Positions 33,932 through 43,619 of a stretch of DNA of 64,000 nucleotides are shown here, in pieces. The notes beneath the pieces were generated by a model, which was given only the letters and a program-made list of their open reading frames with translations, was not told the DNA's origin and did not search any database. Made by a program: the position numbers and the translations under genes. The stretch is from Neurospora tetrasperma FGSC 2508 (Eukaryota; Ascomycota; Sordariomycetes; Sordariales; Sordariaceae), in assembly GCF_000213175.1 (NCBI RefSeq), contig NW_009799103.1:3623921-3687920 (forward strand), written 5' to 3'. Numbering within the stretch: the first letter of the stretch is position 1; every line of letters begins with the position of its first letter.

Positions 33932-36081
33932 ATGGCTGGATTCGATCAGGATATCGAGCTCAGTGCTTACTCACACTCTCACGGACTTGGAATCAGTGGT
34001 AATGGTCGCAGTGGTCGACAGCACAGCATAGCCGAGGCAAGCAGCTTCACCCTCGGCGGCGCCTCCCCTTCTCCCCGAACCAAGTCCTTTGCCGATGTAT
34101 CACCTGGCGGCAGTCATGGCCGCTCGAAATCTATTGCTGCTGCCAGTGACGGCGCGGGTGGAGGCTTCCACGGTACGATGAGCCGCTTCGTGGACTCCTT
34201 CCGCCGCGGCGACGGCACCATCAACAAAAATCTCGACTTTGACGACGACAACAATACCAGCTCACACGGCTACTCTTCCCACAGCATCTCGCGCGGCCAT
34301 GGCGGCACGAGATACTATGACTTGCGCCCGGGAACTGGCAAAATAAACACGCCCAGCTCGCTGCTGGCTAGAGAGCTAAAGGGCCGGCATCTGCAGATGA
34401 TTGCCATTGGAGGGTCCATCGGGACGGGTTTGTTCGTTGCCTCTGGAAAGACATTGAGCGACGGCGGACCAGCGAGTGTGTTGATTGCCTATCTCATTAT
34501 TGGCGTCATGTTGTTTTGCACGATACAGGCCTTGGGCGAGCTGGCCGTCATTTTCCCCGTAGCCGGATCCTTCTCGGCCTTCTCGACGAGATTCTTGGAT
34601 CCAAGTTGGGGATTTGCCATGGGGTGGAAGTAAGTCGAGCCACCTTTCGAGTTCGTCGTGAAAAGGAGAAGAAGAAAATACTGACAGACACTTTTTTCCT
34701 TGCAGCTACGCTCTGCAATGGATCGGGGTACTACCACTCGAAGTATTAGCAGGCGCCATGACGATAGGGTACTGGAATAAAGAAATCAACAAAGCCATAT
34801 TCGTCACCATTTTCCTGGTCATCATCTTCATCATCAATCTTTTTGGCGCAAAAGGATACGGCGAGGCAGAGTTCATCTTTGCCATCATCAAAGTTACCGC
34901 GGTGGTAGGATTCATGTGAGTTTTCTTCCCCCTTTTCACCAGAACACACACGTTCCACTCCCTTCACCCCCGACACCCACATCAACCTAACACCCACCCC
35001 CTCCAAAAGCCTTCTAGGTATCGTCATCAACATAGGCGGCACCCCCACCGAAGGCTACATCGGCGGCAAATACTGGGAGGACCCCGGTGCCTTCCACAAC
35101 GGCTTCAAAGGTCTCTGCTCCGTCTTCGTCACCGCCGCCTTCGCCTTCGCCGGCACTGAACTCGTTGGCCTGGCAGCCGCCGAGACCGCCAACCCGCGCA
35201 AATCGCTCCCCACCGCTATCAAGCAGGTTTTCTGGCGTATTTCGCTCTTCTATATCGTTAGTATGACGCTCGTCGGTCTGCTCGTCCCTTACAACGAGCC
35301 TCGTCTCCTCAACGCCCAAAACATCGCCGACGCTTCCGCCTCGCCTTTTGTCATCGCCATCGAATCCGCCGGCGCTACAGTGCTCCCCTCCGTCATGAAC
35401 GGCGTTATTCTCATCTCGGTTATCTCCGTCGGTAACTCCGCCGTTTATGGCTCCTCCCGCACGTTGGCTGCCCTGGCCGAACTAGGTCAAGCTCCCGCCA
35501 TCCTCGCCTACGTCGACCGCCGCGGCCGTCCCATCGTCGCCATCCTCGTTACCATGGCCGTCGGCCTGCTCGCGTACCTGGGCGACGTCCCCTCGCAGAA
35601 AAACATCTTTGACTGGCTCCTGGCTATCTCGGGTCTGTCCTCCATCTTGACCTGGGCATCCACCTGTCTCGCGCACATCCGCCTTCGCAAAGCTTGGGCG
35701 TACAACCACCGCTCGGTGCAAGACATTGCCTTTAAAGCACAGGGCGGCGTGATTGGTTCGTGGATTGGGTTTATTCTCAACGTTCTGGTGTTGGTAACGC
35801 AGATATGGGTGTCAATCGACCCGCTCCATCAGGGCGACACACCGTTGACGACCAAAGAGCGGGTGCGCAGTTTCTTTGTGAGCTGCTTGGCGATTCCGGT
35901 GGTGTTGATTTGTACGATTGTGCATAAGTGGTACTATAAGACGAAGTGGGTGAGGATTGAGGATATGGATGTAGATACGGGAAGGAGAGATTTTGGACGG
36001 TTGGGCATTATCAAGGCCCAGGAGAAGGAGGAGAGGATGGGGTGGCCTAGGTGGAAGCGGGTTTATCGGTTCATGTGCTGA
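33932..36081 (+). CDS. Amino-acid permease (APC superfamily, yeast Gap1-like YAT family)
   Basis: Exons are 33932-34629, 34706-34915 and 35010-36081, with 76- and 94-nt introns (GTAAGT, GTGAGT donors), both in phase 2; the product is 659 aa. About 145 hydrophilic N-terminal residues precede the transporter. The first helix signature is HLQMIAIGGSIGTGLFVASG, where the family's unwound substrate-binding GTG lies, followed by LGELAVIFPVAGSF. The GYGEAEFIFAIIKV segment spans exon 2, and AFAFAGTELVGLAAAETANP, another family hallmark, lies in exon 3. About twelve helices can be traced. Members import amino acids by proton symport at the plasma membrane and are often under nitrogen control; substrate range cannot be read here. 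The unusually long Ser-rich N-terminus may carry sorting or ubiquitination sites. It stands alone after a large upstream gap. Confidence 0.92.
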
Positions 36082-37135
36082 TTTTGCAGTGCAGTGCAGT
36101 GCAGTGGCTGCTCTGTGTGGGAGTGGAGGAGAGGGAAGACAGGCCCGGATGCCCGGTGGGCTGGATGGCAAGATACCCGCAGTTGATGTCCTGGACAGGA
36201 TTTGGAGAGGAACTTCCATGTTGAGGAAGGCCGGTTGATTTGGATTTGCGATTGGATGGGAATGAACAGGATGCTTTGATATCAACGATGGGAGACGCAT
36301 GTATATAGATGTAATAGTAATCACATTTGATGATGACGAAGAAAACGGATCAGGTTCATGCGATTGTGGTGATCATGATGATGTGTTGCAACAAAAAATC
36401 TGTGGTAGTCGAGTCCTTTGTGCAAAGATCGCGCTGCATCTTGACGTTCACGTCCGAGAGCCAGGGCACATTGCTCGACTTCCTTCCTGCCGAACGTCAA
36501 ATCTCGTATACCTACTCGCTGGGCTCGTCCAAAATCACAATCGAGAACACCATGTCTCGAAATCGGATGATAACGATCACAACACACATGGTGGACAACT
36601 GGAATTTAAAGCCTTTCCAGAACAGACACCTGATGGTATGGGAGGACTCAGAAGGTATATAGAAACGGGGTAATACAGATGCCAAATGGAAAAGGGTGAA
36701 AAAATTTAAAATGACAGCATCGAATCGGTTGAGCGTGTGCGCTCTAGGATACCTCTAGACATCCACAAGCTGGGTGGTTCATCCCGCTGGTTTGCAGACT
36801 ATGTCTTCCTTTTCAAACTCAACCAAGCCGGCTTTGCTCGACTTTGGAAACTGGAGAGTAAAGTCTTCCACGTCTTGATCAGAGGTAGCTAGCTACCTAG
36901 GAAGAGAGGCAAATGCCGGAAACCCTGTGGGACCACGTGTAGACGTCATGGCTGCTGCGTCATCGAAATTTTACTTTCCCGGTGTAAAAGCATGAGACGG
37001 AGTCAAGTCGGCGATGGCATTGAGCTTATTTGAATACCATCCAGGGCGTCGCGTGCTGTGCCTGCTCCGCTCTTGCGACTTTTGAGTGCTCGGGTACTTT
37101 CCAAATCACCTCCAAGGATTGACGAGAGGAAGCAG

Positions 37136-37162
37136 CCCCCCCCCCCCCAAAAAAAAAAAAAA
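37136..37162 (+). repeat. C13-A14 homopolymer pair
   Basis: A run of 13 C is followed directly by 14 A in non-coding DNA. Confidence 0.9.
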
Positions 37163-37584
37163 CGACGCTTTTCTCTTGGCCAACTAAGATATGTACCTTT
37201 ACCTTTACATGCAATGGCGAGATCCAATGGCCCATTAAGAACACGGCCAAAAGGCCGATCAATTAGTTCTATCATAGGTACCTATCTAAGCGCGCTTGAT
37301 GATGTCCTAGAAAGGAACGGAAGACATGGATATTTTTTAGTAAGGACTAGCTTGAAGAAAGAGGAAGAGAAAACATGAAGAGCAAAGAAAAGGCATTACC
37401 AGAAAAAGAAAATTTGAAAAATAAAAAAAAGGAAAATATATAAAACAAAAAGCTCAGCTTGGCCTAAACGATCCTGTGTCAAGAGAAAGCATTGATAGTG
37501 ACTGAATTGTTGATGCACCAGAACACCTGACGATAGCAGCAAGATAACAGTGCAGGTACTCTACCACATAAGAAAAGAGAAAAG

Positions 37585-37589
<5 letters not shown>

Positions 37590-37616
<27 letters not shown>
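37590..37616 (+). repeat. Poly(A) tract, 27 nt
   Basis: The longest homopolymer in the window, in non-coding DNA between the permease and the methyltransferase pair. Confidence 0.93.
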
Positions 37617-38550
37617 CCAAAAGGATGAACCTCAGTTCTTACAGGAATGACATCAAGACATCAGGGAGCAAGGGGTGAAAACCTACACAATGCTAACACA
37701 GCCTAGATACCTAGAAGTATCTAAGGATCTAACCTGTTCGCAGGGGCATGTACTACCTAGCAACTACACAGCTTGGGGGTTTCTCCCATATGCAGAGTCC
37801 AGCACGCAACCAGACTCATTTCAACAGGGTACGGAAATGTACCTAGGTAGGTACAGTAAGGTAAGGTAGTGTATGGTAAGCCCAAGTCGAAGTAGGTAGC
37901 AGTGAGATGCTATGGCAAGTAATACCCAGGAGTTACCTAACAGTGTGAAACCCGAAAAAAAAGACCTGCTAGGGTAGGTAGGAGTACCTACTAGTCCCCT
38001 CTCTCCTAGGCTACGGTACCTCTATGGTTCGGTATGGGCTGCTAACGGGAAGTGTGTTCCACATCGATGCGTCCCGAGACAACAAAGCGAGAGACAACCA
38101 GACGTGGGTTGAGGTAGTCTGGTTGGATGGAAATGATGCATAAAAACAAAAGGGAAGTCATGCATGAGACTAATCCAGAGGGCATGTATACCTATAATTT
38201 CAAGTGAGTGGGCCCGTAGGGAACTCTTTCTTTTTTTCTCTTTTTTTTGTCCTTGGCTCCGTCGCGAATGATATCGTAGAGGTAGGTACCTATAAAAAAA
38301 TGATATGTGACGAAAGCGGAAGCAAGGTGACGCAAGGACCTAGAGTTGCGATGCGATGGTTGAGCTTTGCCGAGCGGCACGGCACGGTTCAGTCTTCTGA
38401 GTGGATGTCAATTGAGTAGAGGTATTCTAGAATACGGTACCGAAGGTAGTAGGTATGTACGTAATCTACACGTGTGCCGTGTAAGTGGCACAGCGGGTAA
38501 GGCTGAAGAAGCAATGAATGGTGGACCTCGTTCATCAAGCGAAAGGAGAA

Positions 38551-38565
38551 GGGGGGGGGGGGGGG
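38551..38565 (+). repeat. Poly(G) tract, 15 nt
   Basis: A run of 15 G about 160 bp beyond the stop codon of the first LaeA-like gene, possibly within its 3' UTR. Confidence 0.9.
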
Positions 38566-38728
38566 TGAGATTCAGGGACCGTTGACGTATGCAGATCCTG
38601 TTCAAAAAAAGGAAAAATATCCGTGTCTGTCCATGTCTGGACGCTTTCCCCGGAGACAGTGAACATGGAAGTATATATGAGGCTCTCTTAATCACAGCAA
38701 TACAACCCTTGCAGACTGTCAGTACCCT

Positions 38729-40140
38729 TCAACCATCCAGCGGCTTCTGGGCCCGAACTAAGCGCCACTTGAAGTTTGCATGGACCTTACACTCCTTATA
38801 CTCCCTCCGCAGAATCGCAGCATAAATCAACGTCTCCTTCTCCGTCCAGCCCAACACCGTCGGGCAAAAATATGTCAAAAAGCCCTCAATATCCTGCGTT
38901 AGGAACGCGCAGTTGAAGAGGCCGATTTCCTTTTGCCGTTTATCCGCAGGCCACGGCGAGACAGGGGCAAGCAGGTCCTCCACCTCGATGTTAGTAAAGC
39001 CAGCTTCCCTAATTCCAGCGTCCATACAGCCCGAATCCACCATGTTCACGACCAGGCCCGTCTTTCTCCCAATCTCAGACCAGATTTGACCCCATTGGTA
39101 CATGGCGGTATCGGGAGGCATGGTCCCATCAAGACAGACCAGATTGACCTCGGCGTCGATGTGTTCAAGCCAGCCACCTGGTTTCATACACTTATATACT
39201 TCTCTATATAGAGCGGGCCAGTCCTTGACTACGGCGGTAAGCCAGCGAATGTGGACGTAATCGAAGAAATTCTCCTGGTAGGTCCAGGGTTTGGTTACGT
39301 CCTCGATGTCGAACCGAAGGTTGGGAGGCACCCAATTGGGCTGGATTGGTGAGATGTCGGTGCCGTATACATTACAGTTGGGATGTTCATCGGCAAAGTC
39401 AATCGCCCAAAGTCCTAAGAAGGATAAATGTGGTGATTAGTTTGGAACCCTTTTTCGCCTGACTGCTGCGATGTCGACTTGCAGGTGGGCAAAAGGGTGC
39501 ATGTTCCGTTCATTGTTTGTATTACATCAACTTACCGGTACCAGTGCAGACATCAAGTGCATTCTGAATGTTATCCTTGAGGGGAGCCGTATACAGCTTT
39601 CCGTCCAAGAACAGAGTCATGAAATGGTGGAAAATATCCAGCATCTCATTGGCGATCTCATCATTTGGACCCCTGTTGTTGCGAAACCATCATTAGCCTC
39701 ATATGTTATCTCATACTGTTACTGCTTTTGGATCAAACATACCAATATTCTTGATCAGTTACAGCATCACTGTGGTACGTACGGCCCTGGATCGTACGAT
39801 ATTTCAGGATGCTGGAGCTGAGTGAGGCTGTTGAACTCGCGACATCGCTACCCAGCGCAGAGTCGGCATCATCATCAACCGGGTGTTCCTGCACGTGTGA
39901 GACAATTCTTGTCAGTACCTAGGTGCTTATCAAGCGGCCTCAAACTCTGGTGGATACCAGAAGAAAACTTGTGTGGAATCCACGAACCTGTTCCGCCCAA
40001 TGTGAGCCAGCCAAGAGGCCAACGGGCTCTGAGGGCTCTGAGGATTCATCCGCGGGGCCAGGAGTGGGCGACCTTTCCTTTCCCTTCGGCGACCTTGCCT
40101 CAGGTTCAGGTGATTGCGCTTTGTTGGTTGGAGAACTCAT
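38729..40140 (-). CDS. LaeA-like SAM-dependent methyltransferase, copy 1
   Basis: Exons are 40140-39988, 39888-39743, 39672-39536 and 39414-38729 (introns 99, 70 and 121 nt); the product is 373 aa. The N-terminus is Ser/Pro-rich (KGKERSPTPGPADESS). Then come ILKYRTIQGRTYHSDAV and a core with motif I LDVCTGTGLWAIDFAD; a Cys stands where the family usually has Gly (copy 2 has Gly). Later motifs are VYGTDISPIQPNWVPPNL, FDYVHIRWL, a KPGGWLEH post-I motif and a C-terminal ILRREYKECK. This is the layout of the large fungal LaeA/TAM-like family, in which LaeA regulates secondary metabolism and development with velvet proteins; most members are uncharacterised and this one need not be LaeA. No targeting signal is seen, so cytosol or nucleus is likely. 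It is a tandem paralogue of 41185-42917. Confidence 0.86.
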
Positions 40141-41184
40141 GACTAGAGACTGTATTTGGTTCGATGTTCAAAGTTCGAGCAATGGAGGAAAGTCGATTGT
40201 GCGTCGTTATTCGTCCTCCCAGTGACGACGATCCGGTAGATATACAAACGGTTGCCCCATCACTGAGTCCATGGTGGCCCCAGTCGCTTCTGTGTTCGAC
40301 TTTGAGGAGCGGTCAACAAGCGTGAAGGTAACCTCGATCCTCTGAATATGGCCTGAGCCACAGACAGAATATCGTCGCGGGGGGCTGTCGAAGAAGATAT
40401 ACGGGGTGTTCCACAGCAGGCAATTCACAATTGGCTACAAACATCCCATGCCACCTCAGCGACAAGTCATGCTGCGGGACTACATGTAACCCCGGCAGAC
40501 CTTGGCAGACTCTGCTAGGTCAGGGCAAGTGGAATGCAGTCCACCCAATAGCGGCTACCCCTGGGGTATGTGGCTTGTACAATATTGAAAGCAATTGTCA
40601 GGCAAAGCGAGGGACTGGAGACGTGGGTTGCCGATTGAAGATGCAAGCGAAGAGGAAGAAGTCCGAGAAATCCAAGTCCATAAAGCTTTGTGGACTGGTT
40701 CATACGGCAGGGGCAAGATAGGAGGGGTACTGTACCATCGGTCCGATCTGTGGTCGCGTGGCGCTTTGTCCGCGGGCAGTGGCTGTCAACCCCTCCTTTC
40801 AGCCACCTGTTCTGCCCTAAGTAGCATGACACAGACCACAAGGGCAAAAACTCGAGTAGTGAGTATGCTTACGCTTTGATGGGGCGCAACATCGACAATG
40901 ATGTCGGGTGTCGGAAGTTTGGCACGGGTAAGGCTGAAGGAAACAGCAGTGAACCTTGTTCATCAAACACTTGAACCGGACCAAACTCCGGACAAACCAC
41001 AAAAAGGGACCCATGACGCTTGACGACGATCGTGATAAAGACATTGATACCTACCTACCTACACTATTGAAGACCTCGCACAAAGAAGCAGATACATGCA
41101 TTCCCCATCCCCATGTTCCCTGTCACTTTCACCATACGTAACCTGCACCCACCCGCCCTGCCACCGTTATCTCACTTTGTGATT
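40141..41184. other. Spacer between methyltransferase copies, with a duplicated fragment
   Basis: Upstream of copy 1, about 40290-40350 reads on the minus strand as HIQRIEVTFTLVDRSSKSN and resembles a piece at 43070-43120 upstream of copy 2. The rest, to the 3' flank of copy 2, holds nothing recognisable. Confidence 0.4.
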
Positions 41185-42917
41185 TCAGGCGTCCAACGGC
41201 TTCTGGGCACGAACTACGCGCCACTTGATGTTCGCATGAATCTTGCACTCCTTGTACTCCCGGCGAAGACTAGCGGCAAAATTTGCCATCTCGTTGTCAG
41301 CCCACCCCATAACCTGGCCAAAAAAGTAGGTGAGGAAGCCCTCAACGTCTGTCATCAAAGCTACAGATTGGTAGAGACCAATCTGTCTTTGCTTTTCGTC
41401 CGTAGGCCAAGGGGAAGTCGGGGCCTAAAAACTAGAAGTTAGTCTTCGTGGGTTTAGATTTAGAGCAAGGGATTGTGTTGCCACTGCTGTCTGGTCGGCA
41501 GGTGTAGGTCCTCTGTACCAAGCATGGCACTTTTGACTGACCACCTCCTTCGAATCATCACCACCTTCTCATTCGATCCCGCCTTACGGCTTCAACAAAT
41601 TTGTATGTAACTAACCAGGAAATCTTCGATTTGGATGTTGGTGAAGCCCGCTTCCTTAATTCCATCCTCCATGCAGCCGGAATTGATCATGTTGAATATA
41701 ACTCCGGTCTTCCGCTGAATCTCGGTCCATAGCTGTCCCCATTGATAGGTAGCGGATTCCTTAGGCATAGTTCCGTCAAGGCATACCGCGTTCACTTCGC
41801 CATCCATATGCTCAATCCAGCCACCCGGCTTAAGACACTTGTACGCTTCCTTGTATAAGGATGCCCAATCCTTGATTGTGCCGCAAAGCCACCGGATATG
41901 GATGTAATCGAAGAAGTCGGGTTGATATGTCCATTCTCTAGTCGCGTCGTCGATGTTGAACTGGAGGTTAGGAGGAACCCAGCTCGGCTGAATAGGCGAA
42001 ATATCGGTACCAATCACGGTACAGTTGGGAAATTCATCCGCAAAATCGCTACAGGTGCCACTGTTAGTCATCTCAGGCAACAAATCATGAGTCCTGAATT
42101 TGGTCTTACATTGCCCAGAGCCCTATGTGAAGTTCCCCATTAGCGAACCGTTACGTACAACAGGTATCGTCTTACACAATCCGTGCAGTTTACTCGTTAG
42201 GGAGGAGTGGTACGTAAAAGGGAAGAATGCGATGTGAGCCCTGGCGAGGAGGTGGGTGAGCCTTACCGGTGCCGGTGCCGACATCCAGGGCGTTCTTGAT
42301 GTCCTTGGAGAGCGGGGCTGTATATAGCTTCTCATCAAGTATCAGGGTCATGGCGTGATGGTAAATATCCATGACCTCCATCGCCTTCGCATCGTTTGGG
42401 CCCCTAGATCAAAGGGCTGCGATTAGCTTTGATGCCCCGCGAGATTCCCGGCCAAACTATTTCCAAAACTGACATACCAATACTCATTATCAGACACAGC
42501 ATCGTTGTGATATGTCCTGCCTTTGATCGTACGGTATTGCAAAATAGTAGAAGAGATCGACGCCGTTGAGCTCTCAACATCACTATCACCTAGAGTGGAA
42601 TCGTTGTCGTCAGGGACATCCTGTACGGTAAAAAATAAGGTCAGCAAAGGACATCGAGAACAATATCCATGAGCCTTCGTGTTTCTATAGGAGTTACATA
42701 CCAGCTCGCCCCAATGCGCGCCAGGCAACAGTTCGGTCGGCTCGTCAGATTGGGCCGGCGGCGGCGATACGGGACCGGGCGTGGGCGAAGCCGGACCGGG
42801 CGTGGTCGATGCCGGACCAGGCGTGGGCGACTTAGCTTGTCCTTTGGGCGACTGTACCGTTGGCGACTTCGCCTCAGGTACAGGTGACTGTGCCTTCCTC
42901 TTCAGTGCGGAACTCAT
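41185..42917 (-). CDS. LaeA-like SAM-dependent methyltransferase, copy 2, with a 13-nt micro-exon
   Basis: The six-exon model is 42917-42702, 42620-42478, 42403-42267, 42122-42110, 42048-41616 and 41424-41185; it gives 393 aa with every junction in frame. The N-terminus carries a Thr/Pro/Gly repeat of the form TPGPAS. The core follows copy 1 closely: ILQYRTIKGRTYHNDAV, motif I LDVGTGTGLWAIDFAD, VIGTDISPIQPSWVPPNL, FDYIHIRWL, KPGGWIEH and a LRREYKECK end. Exon 4 is only 13 nt and supplies LWA and parts of its neighbours, exactly the residues contiguous in one exon of copy 1. The last intron (191 nt) has no counterpart in copy 1, while the first two intron positions and the junction after GTG are shared. 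The acceptor substrate is unknown. It lies between copy 1 and a nitrate reductase relic. Confidence 0.84.
42110..42122 (-). other. 13-nt micro-exon of the second LaeA-like gene
   Basis: On the minus strand the sequence is ACATAG | ggctctgggcaat | GTAAGACC. The exon completes a Gly codon and adds Leu-Trp-Ala and two bases of Ile. Without it the SAM-binding motif would lack GLWAI, which copy 1 encodes without interruption. Exons this short are rare in fungi and often missed by gene finders. Confidence 0.78.
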
Positions 42918-43619
42918 GATCGGAAAATGTGTTGGCTTTCGAGCTCAGTCGGCATAGGCAACAGAAGAAGTAGGTCGGGTTCGATAAATTGCGTGTTCAA
43001 GTGGCAGCGGTCAAGTAAATATGATATTTCGATGCCAATAACCCCTCCTGTCCTCTGCCCTCCCACATTCCTTTCTTGGAGCGATCAAACTTGAAGGTAA
43101 CATCGATCCTTTCCTTCGGGTTGCCGGTCGTTGAGCTTCTCGATGGGATTCGTCGCTTTGATACCTTTTGGGCTAACGGCGGTTACCTGAATTCGAGCAG
43201 TCATAGTATGGTCTTCTTGGTAGTCTTTCGAGGTAGCTTGAGATACACAAACAAATGTGGTAGGACTGCGTGAATTACCATTGGCTGAACCCCCTCGCAC
43301 ACAGTGAACAAGCGAGTCGGCAAACGTTAGAGTCTGCGCGTATTCACACACAGACCGGCTGAATAACAAATAGTTTCTGCGACGTGTCATCGGCCCAAGC
43401 CAGATGCAACCCGTATTGAGCAGACATGATCCGATAAGAAGAAAGTCACAAAGAGGACTGTTCGCGGCCGGTCAATGTTTGCTTAAAATCCCTAAGAAGT
43501 TTTAGTCTTCAATATAGCCCCAATCTTCAAATGGTCAGCGAAAAGCTCGACGAGGCCGCAATAAAGGACAAGAAGGATCACTGAGCCACAACGAATATCC
43601 AATCAATGTGAATGGTCTC
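42918..43619. other. Upstream flank of copy 2, with duplicated fragment
   Basis: About 43020-43145 (-) reads as a C-terminal protein end with NPKERIDVTFKFDRSKKG, similar to the fragment upstream of copy 1. A GTAAC donor-like site follows ARIQ near 43178. It is too short to name and may be a relic of a gene duplicated with the methyltransferase. Confidence 0.4.

Larger units (their letters stand above)
36082..38728. other. Intergenic, rich in homopolymers and TACC/GGTA runs
   Basis: About 2.6 kb without a supportable gene. A GCAGT tandem run follows the permease stop (36088-36107). C13-A14 (37136-37162), A27 (37590-37616) and G15 (38551-38565) homopolymers occur, plus many short TACCTA/TAGGTA words. 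An ATG frame at 36327 (+, 111 codons) has no motif and is not called. Confidence 0.45.
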
